A DNA stretch of 64,000 bases from JALZVT01 sp964634815 (GTDB taxonomy: Bacteria; Pseudomonadota; Gammaproteobacteria; Pseudomonadales; Azotimanducaceae): NCBI GenBank assembly GCA_964634815.1, contig CAZWMD010000004.1, positions 62,001 through 126,000 on the forward strand. The letters run 5' to 3'. The position numbers were made by a program, and so were the translations under genes. The notes under the pieces are model-generated. The model saw nothing but the letters and a program-made list of their open reading frames with translations. It ran no database searches and was not told the origin of the DNA. Below, one piece after another: positions 44,501-52,697 of this stretch. Each line of letters opens with the position of its first letter. The first letter of the stretch is position 1.

Positions 44501-47500
44501 GTTTATTGGCACAGGTTCTCCTTCAACCTGCAGCGCGTAGTCAGTGCCAATATCTATCCCATGAAGTCGCACTTGCGAGCCGTTAACGGGAATTTCCTGG
44601 CGAGCAAGGTTATCGAGACCCCATACATCTTCGGTATTGCGCCTATCCTGGTTATCTCGCACTCGCCCGCCAGCGGACTGCGTCCCGCTATAGCGCTTTC
44701 CTGAATTGCGCTTTTGAACCTTTATCAAGCGTGGAGCAGTTTCATCAAATCGTGTCGCCGCCTCTCCCGTGCCGTAGGCTCTAACTACATAAGCTAGCGC
44801 TCTAGTGCGACTGTTGCGCAGCACGCGGTGCAAGTTTTCATGCTCCGGAGCTGTAAGGTCAATCGCTGGCGCATCATCTCCGACCTCAAGAATCGCAAGT
44901 GGTGTGGTGCGATCCGTATCGTTGGCGCCATAGATTCTTAGCTCCTTTCGCGAAATAAAGTTGTTGTAGTTACTGTACAGGCTGAAGTTCGGCGCCGACT
45001 CAATGCGCCGATCTCTGTCCAGCCATAGGTCGTCAGTGGCTAGAATATTCAGCTTGGGTACTACTGTCAGCGGTTGCTCAGTCGCCCAGATACGTCCTCC
45101 ATGAGGTAAATAGGCGGTGCGGGATGTTGGCAAGGGTTCTACCCAACGACGTTCAATCTTCTCCAGCTGTTGAGTGATCAGGACAATTTGAACTCGACGA
45201 TTCTGCGCTCGACCAGCCTCGGTCTCATTGCTTGCGATCGGCTCCGCCGCGCCTCGCCCGATTGCGGTTATCGAACTCTCCGGCAAATCAAACTGAGTAC
45301 GTAACTGCCTCGCAACCGCCTCTGCGCGAGCCAGCGACAATCCCTCGTTACTGCCGTAGCGCGAGCGATTTGCGCCACCCAGCGGCGTATCGTCCGTGTG
45401 ACCTATGATCTCCAGCTGAACCGCATCCTTGCCCAGGGATTCGATAGCTCGCCGGACAGTTCCGGCACTACCGGGATCAAGGCTCTGGCTGCCAGGGGCA
45501 AACTTCAGGTCAGGCAAAGATTGTCGCTGCGCGTATCGTTGTTCCTTCATGCCTGGCTTGAGGGTTTCCGATTCAGCAGAGACAACCCGGGTCTGCTGGG
45601 TGGTTTCGGTCCAACTGACTTCGATCTCAACCCGTCTGTTCGCCGCCATTCCGGCGGCTGTTGCGTTTGACGCGATGGGTTGCTGCGCGCCACGACCTTC
45701 AGAGGTGACTAACGCAGGATCTATGTCGAGTACCGACCGAGCAAAGTCCGCTACCTCCCGGGCACGCGCAGCAGACAGACCGACATTGTCTTTAAATCGC
45801 TTCGCCAACTGACCCCGCAGAGCACGCGGGTCTGCATGGCCAACAAAAGTAAGTCGAAGATTGTCACGCCCGGTGTACTGGGCAAGCAACGACTGCAACG
45901 CAGTGCTGTAATCCTGCGGAATATTTACTTTCCCGGTGTCAAAATTCACTGGTCGAACATCGGAGCGCAGGGCGCGGGTTGATACTTCGAGCATTTCCGC
46001 CGGCGGGGTTTGGGCGGCGACCAACTCCGCTTCAGGCAGGCCCACGGCAAAATCAATCCGCGACATAAGTGCTGGAGTTAGCCGGATAACTCTGGGATTC
46101 TCGCTGTTAATCACCGTGCCATCAGGCAAGCTGGCGGGATCCAGCTTCAAGATAAAGTTCGCACCACGAGCCGTACGTCCAGTATCGACATCTGCCAGGT
46201 GATAGCGGCCGTGACGGTCAGTCTCTATGAGCAAGCCATCTACGGTGGCCAGCCTCACACCAGGGATACCACGCTCGACCACTCCGAGATTTTCAACAAT
46301 CAGCGTGTTCTGATCATTGTCAGTGACCACTCGCATAGTGAGTTGCTGGCCGGTTCGGCCCAACACCACCGCCCCTTCAGGACTACGTCGCACTTCACCA
46401 TCGATACCGAGGGTCAAAAAACTGCCTTGGGCACTACGTAGGTTGATCGGCGCCTCAAATCGTCCCGGTAAGACGGTTTGGATACGCATTGGTGGATCGC
46501 TTTCCGCCTTGCGGCCGCGAATATCAGGCAGAACGATGGGTGTCTTGAACGGCCCTCCGGACAACACCAGACCGGTTGCGTGAGCCGGGTCTTGCCAGCC
46601 ATCGCCATCGCGGTCATCAAAGACTTTGCCAATGATGGTGGTCTGTTCAAAAAGTGGATCAGCACTGATCTGGACCACCGCGCTTGAGGCTGCGGAGAGC
46701 GGCAGTCCACTCTGCTGTGCGGTGACCCGGTTGGTATACAAGCCCTGCACGATGCCGACGCCTACCCGGGCAAAATATCGAACTGATACGCTCTCTCCAA
46801 CCGCCAGATCGAAGGGTCCAAGCTCAACCGGATCCAGTCCACTTGCAGGCAGCAGCTCAACAACGTCGTCAGCGGTGCCAAACGTCAGATCGTTACCGGC
46901 ACGAATCAGTTGCACCGAGTCATCGTCGAGAACAAACCCCGGCGGCAGATCATCCACCAGACTGACATCCAGCAATTCGGCGACAGTTTCGTTACGCAGA
47001 TCAACCTGGTAAGGCACAGCGTCGCCAACCACCACAGTGCGTGCGGGGGTGGACTTTTGCAGACTGATCAGCCCAGGTTGAGAAAGTGCTGATAGAGAAT
47101 CAATGGGTAAATGGTTATTTGCAAAGGTCTGATCGTTTGCCCCACCCAGAATCGACAGGAAGTAACCACTGCCCTGGGACCCAACCGGTGGCAGTGGGTT
47201 GTCCTGAACGACACAGGGAGGGGCAACATTCGGGTCGACTGGACAGGAATCAAGACTCAGCGCTTCTGCGTTAGACAGTATGCGTACCGAGGGCCCGGCA
47301 AAGAAATCTGCCGGGGTTGCAACAATATCAATGCGATAACTGGTATCACCCGCCGGACAGGCCGGGTTAGCGCCACTGCGAATATCAAACCGATAGGCGG
47401 CATCAGCACCAACGGTCTGATTTTGCTGTCCGGCAAGCAGACAGTCTTCGGGAAGAGCCACGCCCGTAACCTCATTCACCAACTGCAAGGTAACGCCGGG

Positions 47501-48691
47501 TACCAACGCCCGAGTTACGCTGTCGTAAACCCGGCCAGCTGAGACCACCGGCAGATCGAGCCGAATTGAGCCGTTTTCCGGCACCGTAACGGTTTCCTCA
47601 AGCCAGGTCGCTCCCGAATCCGGGTGAGCAATACGCACCAGGTAGTCTCCGGCAGGCAAATCCTCGATGGCGTAGTTCCCTTCAGCATCTGTACTGGCCT
47701 GGGCGACCAACACCCCGTCACCCCCAAACACCTGAATGCGCCAGCCCAACAACCCTTGCTCTGACGGGTTAAAGGCCGAGTCCAGGTTGGGGTCAAAGAA
47801 CACCGTACCCAGCAACGCACCCAAGGCCGGCGGCGGATCTGGCACCGGGTCTGGATCTGGATCTGGATCTGGATCTGGATCTGGATCGGGAGTCGGGTCC
47901 GGATCAGGAGTGGGGTCTGGATCTGGGTCTGGGTCTGGGTCTGGAGAAGGGTCAGGATCGGGGTCCGGGCCAGGCGGGATCATCGGCAACGGCAAAGGTG
48001 TTGGTGTGAAGTCGTCGTGCGGATCAGGGTTATCCCCGGGTGCATTCCCCGGAGTATCCGGATCAGGATCTATACCATCTTCCGAAACATCATCTGCATC
48101 TGTCCGGGAGATCTCCCCGGCGGCCCAACCCTGGGCACTAACCGAGAAAGGACCAGGGTTACCGTTAGCTGAAAAAGTCAGCGTGTAGCGCACAAAGGCT
48201 TCATCGTCCGAAACCATCCGCTCGATGCCAGGCAGCATGAATCGGTTAACGTCCCCATCAAAGGTGTCGGATACGACGCTGAGCGCCCCGCTGGCCACCA
48301 GATTATCAATCGACACCACCGTGGCTGGAGCCAGGTTGGCGGCCAGGTCACTGAATACCTGAACCTCGACCAGGGTTTCAATGCCAACATTTTGCAGGCG
48401 AATTTCAAGATCAACAGAGAAGGTGCCATCTGCATTTGGCCGCACCTCTCCCGCCTGCATCGCTGTGCCGATTAATGTATGCGGCCGTTCTTCCGCTGTG
48501 GCTGCCGCCGACACGCTCAAGCCCATGAGCAGTAATAGCCAGAGCGCCAGAGCGTTGGAACCTTGGCCAATTTTTAAGGCCAGCAAGTACATCCAATGTT
48601 TGCCGTGCTTGCCGCCTCTGCGGCACCAGCACTTCGTATCCCAACACCTTCTATACCAACAGCTTTTATAAAAGCACGAAGGGTGTGTCAT
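41540..48691 (-). CDS. Giant outer-membrane protein: DUF11/SdrD modules, two OmpA-like domains, C-terminal beta-barrel
   Basis: About 2383 residues from the ATG at 48691, or about 2350 from the ATG at 48592 (MYLLALKIGQGSNALA). The hydrophobic ALALWLLLLMGLSVSAAATA is the signal peptide; from 48691 it has a Cys/Trp-rich 33-residue extension. Order (numbers from 48691): surface beta module (70-210), DP-repeat linker (240-290), SdrD-B-like (290-390), DUF11-like repeat (about 540-680; SLQKSTPARTVVVGDAVPYQ), another SdrD-like KVFDDRDGDGWQDP (about 695), two OmpA-type peptidoglycan-binding domains (GHADPRA at about 949, GRGAQQPIASNATAAGMAANRR; GHTDDTP at about 1098, GRGAAEPIASNETEAGRAQNRR), a linker, and from about 1550 a strand-rich region with beta-barrel hairpins (RSSLLWGNYNTGLND ... 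LIGKY) up to the terminal aromatic Y. Probably a barrel that holds its other domains in the periplasm, or an adhesin/porin scaffold. Which of the two starts is used is open. Confidence 0.9.
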   Translation of the reverse strand: MTHPSCFYKSCWYRRCWDTKCWCRRGGKHGKHWMYLLALKIGQGSNALALWLLLLMGLSVSAAATAEERPHTLIGTAMQAGEVRPNADGTFSVDLEIRLQNVGIETLVEVQVFSDLAANLAPATVVSIDNLVASGALSVVSDTFDGDVNRFMLPGIERMVSDDEAFVRYTLTFSANGNPGPFSVSAQGWAAGEISRTDADDVSEDGIDPDPDTPGNAPGDNPDPHDDFTPTPLPLPMIPPGPDPDPDPSPDPDPDPDPDPTPDPDPTPDPDPDPDPDPDPDPVPDPPPALGALLGTVFFDPNLDSAFNPSEQGLLGWRIQVFGGDGVLVAQASTDAEGNYAIEDLPAGDYLVRIAHPDSGATWLEETVTVPENGSIRLDLPVVSAGRVYDSVTRALVPGVTLQLVNEVTGVALPEDCLLAGQQNQTVGADAAYRFDIRSGANPACPAGDTSYRIDIVATPADFFAGPSVRILSNAEALSLDSCPVDPNVAPPCVVQDNPLPPVGSQGSGYFLSILGGANDQTFANNHLPIDSLSALSQPGLISLQKSTPARTVVVGDAVPYQVDLRNETVAELLDVSLVDDLPPGFVLDDDSVQLIRAGNDLTFGTADDVVELLPASGLDPVELGPFDLAVGESVSVRYFARVGVGIVQGLYTNRVTAQQSGLPLSAASSAVVQISADPLFEQTTIIGKVFDDRDGDGWQDPAHATGLVLSGGPFKTPIVLPDIRGRKAESDPPMRIQTVLPGRFEAPINLRSAQGSFLTLGIDGEVRRSPEGAVVLGRTGQQLTMRVVTDNDQNTLIVENLGVVERGIPGVRLATVDGLLIETDRHGRYHLADVDTGRTARGANFILKLDPASLPDGTVINSENPRVIRLTPALMSRIDFAVGLPEAELVAAQTPPAEMLEVSTRALRSDVRPVNFDTGKVNIPQDYSTALQSLLAQYTGRDNLRLTFVGHADPRALRGQLAKRFKDNVGLSAARAREVADFARSVLDIDPALVTSEGRGAQQPIASNATAAGMAANRRVEIEVSWTETTQQTRVVSAESETLKPGMKEQRYAQRQSLPDLKFAPGSQSLDPGSAGTVRRAIESLGKDAVQLEIIGHTDDTPLGGANRSRYGSNEGLSLARAEAVARQLRTQFDLPESSITAIGRGAAEPIASNETEAGRAQNRRVQIVLITQQLEKIERRWVEPLPTSRTAYLPHGGRIWATEQPLTVVPKLNILATDDLWLDRDRRIESAPNFSLYSNYNNFISRKELRIYGANDTDRTTPLAILEVGDDAPAIDLTAPEHENLHRVLRNSRTRALAYVVRAYGTGEAATRFDETAPRLIKVQKRNSGKRYSGTQSAGGRVRDNQDRRNTEDVWGLDNLARQEIPVNGSQVRLHGIDIGTDYALQVEGEPVPINSDGGFVWERQLPVGEHQLHIDLVDTQERVYQRRIPVTVDGNYQFLVGLVNFAVGENNVSGNLEPLSADDHFDESVFVDGRLAFYAKAKVKGKYLITAQLDSTEDELKNFGDNLRREDPRQLFRQLDPNRYYPVYGDDSTTTTDVDTQGAFYVRVDVGRSSLLWGNYNTGLNDTEITQYNRSLYGAKLDFKSKQVTAQGEARRRLTLFGSEAQSSAASVTFRATGGSLYYLRHTDIVQGSEKVWIEVRRRDSEQVLEREILVEGRDYEIDDLQGRIILARPLSQVVNDRGSSIVRSSPLEGDNVFLLADYEYVPQGFAADDKTAGARGKVWLGDHIALGASKVVDERSGEDYDLQGVDVTLQAGRGTYLRAEYAESEARQSDASFVSADGGLSFVRRDLNSASLASSFVEGDATSIEGRINLAEYSERLRGDVRAWWKDRDGGFSTGRLAQGLDTTDQGVDVHVEFGDNLRIDAGYNKLEREGLGEDQVARLQVDADVGRWSAGVEARYEDVERTGLPSTLSAATGDGEALLVGARLGVDLSELTSIYAAGQITADERGNYEDNDLISVGINTELSDRTAVSVEVSDGDRGSAVIGGVQLGASDGLQLNLSGGLGSGATSQFGTRYSYGDGAEIYGSYAIDPDRTEGPRDVVTLGQRRAFGNHTSIFSESQFGKGDQYSSTGHTFGVDYTGIQDWLLSASLSHSNNDGAFTPLAESLAESVGPVGELAGGLQNFERTSATIGARVERNNYRLASRVEYREDKAVQLHTRTYLTSSTFGWKVNESGRWLGKLNLSWTEDERSDEHQARFVELDVGYAYRPVWSNRLNLIGKYSFLYDLPSLGQAFDSGLFANSFGAAVLRTDQRAHIFALEALFAANPRWEFGAKVALKRGELRADRDTGPWETFGVQLGAARVRYHLTKRWDGLLEYRWLSDWRNEGTKQGAIAGLYRHLGDHLKLGAGYNFAGFDDDLKFQDYDSHGWFIDLIGKY
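47834..47971. repeat. Hexanucleotide array encoding DP repeats
   Basis: Tandem 6-bp units (GGATCT and variants GGGTCT, GGTCTG frame) in the giant gene code for a Pro-Asp repeat linker on the reverse strand. Variable copy number would lengthen or shorten the linker without frameshift. Confidence 0.9.
48617..48661. repeat. Three imperfect 15-bp repeats encoding CWxx(R/K)
   Basis: Reverse strand units TGTTGGTATAGAAGG, TGTTGGGATACGAAG, TGCTGGTGCCGCAGA (48661-48617) give the pentapeptides CWYRR, CWDTK, CWCRR in the N-terminal extension of the giant gene, if translated from 48691. The 15-bp period is exact; if the real start is 48592 the repeats are upstream non-coding. Confidence 0.7.
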
Positions 48692-48722
48692 CCGAAGCCC
48701 CCCAAGGGCTGTCTTTGTATCG

Positions 48723-48742
48723 CGTTGTGTTGTGTTGCGTTG
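48723..48742. repeat. Pentanucleotide repeat upstream of giant outer-membrane gene
   Basis: Four units of (C/T)GTTG in exact 5-bp tandem, 32 bp upstream of the first ATG of the minus-strand gene, i.e. in its promoter/leader region. Short repeats in promoters of surface proteins can vary in copy number; no evidence of this in one sequence. Confidence 0.75.
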
Positions 48743-48857
48743 CGGTCGTTTTCGACTCTAATTGCAGATCATTCGCCAGTCCGGACGAATGCCTAACAGT
48801 GTAAAGCCGACTTACTAAATTTGGAAGTGATCTTGAGAGAGTGGCCATTCAATGTGC

Positions 48858-48888
48858 TTGTTTAGTGGTGCCCCAGTTTCGGTATACT
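48858..48888 (+). promoter_or_regulatory. Candidate sigma70-like promoter of chorismatase/APE operon
   Basis: A TATACT -10 element at 48883-48888 with TTGTTT at 48858-48863 (19-bp spacer). Transcript would start near 48895, giving a long leader before the ATG at 49067. The 474 bp between the giant gene (48592/48691) and 49067 hold this site, the pentamer repeats and a frame that stays open (see findings). Confidence 0.35.
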
Positions 48889-49066
48889 CGCGCCGCACGG
48901 ACACAGAAGTACGCTCATCGATATTCTTCTACCCCCAGCCTCAGCCGGCGACCACGCAGACGGCAACACACGCAATACCCTGATTCGCTTCGGCCCCAAT
49001 CCATCGGCTGGCGCGCTGCGTGACGAGCACAACCCTGAGTCCCGGCCGGAGCCCCAGCTGGAACCT

Positions 49067-49921
49067 ATGAACCTGGCCTGCGCAGGCAGCGCTGGCGTGG
49101 AAAATTGGCAGGTTAATAGTGATTTGCATCAGCTGGAGCAAGATGAATTTGTTATCACAGACAGTCGCGATTACGCCTATCTTCAGGTTTGCCAACCTGT
49201 AAGCGACCTGTCCGAGATACGGAAGCAAGCTGAATATCTCTACAGAAAAGCTCTGCAACTCACTCAAACTATTGAGAAATCACGGCTTGTGAGAATCTGG
49301 AACTACATTCCACAGATCAACGCAGGTGAAGGAGATGAAGAATGCTATCGGCAATTCTGTTGGGGCAGAGCCGATGCGCTCGGCAACACGTCCCTGCCAG
49401 CCGCGACCGGAATTGGCAGCAGGGATGGGGTACTGCGCATTGGTATTTTATGTACCCACCCTGACTCCACACCGGCACACCTGCAGATACGCCATCAGGA
49501 AAATCCCCGCCAACTAAGCGCCTACAATTATCCCCGCGCGTATGGCCCTCGAAGCCCCTCGTTTGCACGCGCAACTCTGATATCAACCAGACGTGACACA
49601 CAGGTTCAACCCGGCAACCCATCGGCTCTACTGCTTCTGTCAGGTACGGCAAGTATTGTGAATCATCAATCGCGCCATCCGGGAGATCTGAGCAAACAGA
49701 GTGAAGAAACCGCAGCCAATATTCAGACGCTGCTCAGTACGCTGGGCTCCCCCGCTACCCCCCTGGGTTTGCGTTATTACCTAAGAGATGAAAAGCGGCT
49801 CTCTGAGGCTATTGACGGCTGGCACAAGCATTTTGCCGATTGGCCATTGCCGTCGTTTTTGCTCGGTGACATCTGCCGGTCTGAATTGGAGATGGAGGTA
49901 GAAGGCGTCTTCAGTGTTTGA
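49067..49921 (+). CDS. Chorismatase (FkbO/Hyg5/XanB2 family), hydroxybenzoate-forming
   Basis: 284 residues from the ATG. The family pattern is clear when compared with FkbO/XanB2: LVRIWNYIPQINAG, YRQFCWGRADALG, LPAATGIGS, YPRAYGPRSPSFARAT, LSGTASIVNHQSRHPGDLS, and ELEMEVEGVF at the C-terminus. These enzymes cleave chorismate to a hydroxybenzoate or a dihydrobenzoate; in xanthomonadin clusters XanB2 makes 3-hydroxybenzoate as the polyketide starter. Which product forms here is not decided by the residues I can judge. It is about 50-60 residues shorter at the N-terminus than the family (about 340), and the frame is open upstream to 48866 without ATG/GTG/TTG: the real start may be non-canonical. 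First gene of the pigment operon. Confidence 0.85.
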   Translation: MNLACAGSAGVENWQVNSDLHQLEQDEFVITDSRDYAYLQVCQPVSDLSEIRKQAEYLYRKALQLTQTIEKSRLVRIWNYIPQINAGEGDEECYRQFCWGRADALGNTSLPAATGIGSRDGVLRIGILCTHPDSTPAHLQIRHQENPRQLSAYNYPRAYGPRSPSFARATLISTRRDTQVQPGNPSALLLLSGTASIVNHQSRHPGDLSKQSEETAANIQTLLSTLGSPATPLGLRYYLRDEKRLSEAIDGWHKHFADWPLPSFLLGDICRSELEMEVEGVFSV

Positions 49922-49989
49922 AAAGACCAGGCCTTTTCAGGACAATCCCATCCTTGGGCCAGTGAACCACAAAAGACCCTAACTGAGAC

Positions 49990-50304
49990 ATGAGACTTGA
50001 GATGGCAGAAACCAACCCCGCAGAATCGCTTGCGCAAACCGCTGATGAGCGAAAAATGGCGGAGCTTATTGTCGACGTGCTCAATCTCGAAGATGTAGCA
50101 CCAGAAGAAATAGACCCCACAACCATAATGTTTGATGACGATGGCCTGGGCCTCGATTCAATTGATGCTCTGGAAATCGCCGTAGCCATTGCAGAACAGT
50201 ACCAGGTACAGCTCTCTGCAGAAGACGAAGGCACTCGCGAGATCTTTGCCACACTGGGAAATCTCACCGCGTTTGTGACCCAGGAGGTCAATGCCCGCTC
50301 TTGA
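49990..50304 (+). CDS. Acyl carrier protein (APE/xanthomonadin starter ACP)
   Basis: 104 residues (or 100 from MAETNP at 50002). Carries the phosphopantetheine attachment sequence DGLGLDSIDALEIAVAI with Ser at about 57. Long for an ACP because of an N-terminal 20-residue extension. It overlaps the next ligase gene by 14 bp, so the ligase probably loads hydroxybenzoate on it, as reported for XanA2/XanC. Second ACP in cluster at 60134. Confidence 0.9.
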   Translation: MRLEMAETNPAESLAQTADERKMAELIVDVLNLEDVAPEEIDPTTIMFDDDGLGLDSIDALEIAVAIAEQYQVQLSAEDEGTREIFATLGNLTAFVTQEVNARS

Positions 50305-51745
50305 GGCTAATACAGAGCGCTACCGCGCGCTCGAACGGGATTCTCGCCTACTTACCCGCCCCGCAACCGATGTTCTGGCCTGGCGAAACGCTCAGCCGAT
50401 AACTTGTGCCGCCTTTCTGGCAGACATCGCACACTGCGCTGAAACTCTGCCTGATGCGCCTTACCTGATAAATCTGTGTACAGACCGTTATCGATTTAGT
50501 GTCGCGTTCTTCGCTGCCGCAGTGCGCGGTCAAACCACGCTGCTGCCTTCCCAGCGTAATGTCGACGCGATCGCCGCCTTACGCAAAAGCTACCGCCCGT
50601 GCCGGGTAATCGCTGACAATCCGGATACCCACTGCGATAGCCTGGTCGATTTTGCACCCGCTCGGAACGGCGAGCTGCAAGAGCTAAAGATCAGTCCAGA
50701 ACACAGGGTAGCCATTGCCTTCACTTCGGGCAGCACCGGCACGCCAGTTGCTCACCCCAAGCGCTGGGACCTGCTCTGTGCAGGACGCGCTACCCACGCT
50801 CGATATCTGGCTCAAAGCCAGGGCACCCAAGAGTCAGACACCCCCTTTCTCAGCACAGAAAACCGGCCCGACCAGGCGCTGAATGGACTTGTGGCAACCG
50901 TCCCTTCGTGGCACATGTACGGACTTGAGTGGGCCATGCTGCTTCCCACCGTTGCGCCAGTCACCCTGTTTTGCGGTTCAGACTTTTTCCCGGGTGACGT
51001 TATCGCTGCGCTACAGAGTTTTGGACCAACGAGCCACAACTTGCTGGTCTCCACTCCGGTACATCTGCGCGCCCTGCTCACATCTCCCGAACCTCCAGAT
51101 AACGTTGCCCGGATTCTCAGCGCCACGGCGCCTCTTGATGCACCCACAGCAGACGCTCTGGAAGCTCATCTGCGATCGCGCATGTTTGAGATCTACGGAT
51201 GCTCCGAAGTAGGTTCTCTGGCTGCGCGACAAGGCAGCGCATCAAAATCCATCGAGCTCAGCGATTGGCAGTTCTTTGATATATTTGAGCTGAATCTGCA
51301 GGGTGAGCGTCTGGAAATCATCTCGCCATTGCTCGAACAAGGGGTAACCCTTGCGGACCGGTTTGAACATGGCAATGAATACTCAGCGCAAAGCCATCCA
51401 AACAACATAACCCTTCTGGGTCGTGCTTCCGACCTGGTGAAAGTCGCGGGCAAGCGTGAATCTATGGCACGTCTGAACAATGAGTTACTTGCCATCCCTG
51501 GCGTTGTCGACGGCGTGGTATACCAACCGGAGGCGCTGGGTGTGGCTGGTGGCGAACGCCTGGCGGCGTTTGTTGTTGGGGAGAATCTCAACCCAAACGC
51601 TATTCGCCTGGCTCTGGCTAACAAGCTCGACCCCGCGTTTGTTCCCAGGCCAATTCGAATCGTTGATTCACTACCACGAGACACCACCAGCAAGCTAACA
51701 GCCTCTGCGTTAACAGCACTTGTCGAGAGTTACCTGGATGGCTAA
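50291..51745 (+). CDS. AMP-dependent hydroxybenzoate:ACP ligase-like
   Basis: 484 residues, ANL adenylating superfamily. P-loop-like A3 motif AIAFTSGSTGTPVAHPKRW (about 141-159), A5 YGCSEVGS, then GRASDLVKVAGKR (hinge) and a short C-terminal domain ending DTTSKLTASALTAL with the catalytic-lysine position TSKLTA. Comparable to ApeH/XanA2, which adenylate an aryl acid and transfer it to an ACP. Coupled with the ACP upstream and chorismatase two genes before. Confidence 0.9.
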   Translation: MPALEANTERYRALERDSRLLTRPATDVLAWRNAQPITCAAFLADIAHCAETLPDAPYLINLCTDRYRFSVAFFAAAVRGQTTLLPSQRNVDAIAALRKSYRPCRVIADNPDTHCDSLVDFAPARNGELQELKISPEHRVAIAFTSGSTGTPVAHPKRWDLLCAGRATHARYLAQSQGTQESDTPFLSTENRPDQALNGLVATVPSWHMYGLEWAMLLPTVAPVTLFCGSDFFPGDVIAALQSFGPTSHNLLVSTPVHLRALLTSPEPPDNVARILSATAPLDAPTADALEAHLRSRMFEIYGCSEVGSLAARQGSASKSIELSDWQFFDIFELNLQGERLEIISPLLEQGVTLADRFEHGNEYSAQSHPNNITLLGRASDLVKVAGKRESMARLNNELLAIPGVVDGVVYQPEALGVAGGERLAAFVVGENLNPNAIRLALANKLDPAFVPRPIRIVDSLPRDTTSKLTASALTALVESYLDG

Positions 51746-52697
51746 AAAACCACCCGGTGACCAGCTGACGATGCCCAGTGCAGTCCAGCCAAATCCACCA
51801 AACCCCTCTTGGCAAGCGCGACCGGAAGCTGGCAGCAGCTCAGGCATTCGATTTCTTATGTGGCTTGCAAGGAAAGTTGGCCGCGCTCCGTTACGCGGTG
51901 CTCTGTACCCGGTTGCGCTGTATTTCATGGCCGTCAGAGGGCCAGAGCGGCGCGCTTCAAAAAGCTACCTGCAGCGCGCACTAAAACGCCCTGCCAGCTG
52001 GCTGGACGTATACAAACACTTTGTGTGCTTCGCTCAGGTGGCGGCAGACAGGTTCTTTTTCTTCGCCGGCCGCGGAGCAGATATTCCAATCCGATTCGTC
52101 GGCGGACATGCCGCACAACGTATTGTCGAAGCAGGTAATGCCGGTATTTTCCTGGCTGCACATCTGGGATCGTTCGAAGCCGCACGAGTGATCGGCCCTG
52201 AACTCGGAGGAATAGACCTGCGCATCGTGCTCGACAAGAAATTTTCTGGCCGGTTTCTACAGTTAATGGCAGAGGTAAACCCTGAACTGGCACAACAGAT
52301 TATCGATTCAGAGCAAGGCGCAGTCGAGTTAGGCCTCGCGATCAAGAATGCGATAGATAACAACTCCTGGGTGGGGTTCCTGGCAGATCGATTTCGCACA
52401 GGCGACCGCAGCCTTGCACTTGAGTTTCTCGGTACCAAAGCCCATTTCCCAGTGGGACCTTACATTATCGCCAGTACCCTTAAGGCCCCGGTTATATGCA
52501 CGTTTTGTCGTCTGAAAGGCAACGGCTATGAGGTTCACTGTGAAGTACTTAGCCCCCGTGTAGATCTACCTCGAGGCAATCGAAATGAGGCCCTGGAAGC
52601 GCTGGCCCTGACCTATGCCCAAAGGCTTGAACATCATGTTCAGGCCTCTCCCTACAGCTGGTTTAACTTCTATGATTTCTGGGCAGACCGATCGTGA
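51738..52697 (+). CDS. LpxL/HtrB-like lysophospholipid acyltransferase
   Basis: About 319 residues from ATG 51738, overlapping the ligase stop by 8 bp. Membrane-associated lauroyl/acyltransferase family: IFLAAHLGSFEAARV is the HxxxE-type motif (AAHLGSFE), NSWVGFLADRF, and FPVGPYIIASTLKAPVICTFC. In aryl-polyene clusters an acyltransferase of this sort attaches the polyene to a lipid. Probably inner membrane. Confidence 0.9.
   Translation: MAKKPPGDQLTMPSAVQPNPPNPSWQARPEAGSSSGIRFLMWLARKVGRAPLRGALYPVALYFMAVRGPERRASKSYLQRALKRPASWLDVYKHFVCFAQVAADRFFFFAGRGADIPIRFVGGHAAQRIVEAGNAGIFLAAHLGSFEAARVIGPELGGIDLRIVLDKKFSGRFLQLMAEVNPELAQQIIDSEQGAVELGLAIKNAIDNNSWVGFLADRFRTGDRSLALEFLGTKAHFPVGPYIIASTLKAPVICTFCRLKGNGYEVHCEVLSPRVDLPRGNRNEALEALALTYAQRLEHHVQASPYSWFNFYDFWADRS

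Noticed and set aside
47736..48188. Plus-strand open frame with Gly-Ser repeats
   Set aside because: Mirror of the Pro-Asp hexamer array of the giant gene; low complexity only.
48841..49023. Small plus-strand open frame before the chorismatase
   Set aside because: Arg-rich with no pattern; the neighbouring frame has plausible chorismatase sequence instead.
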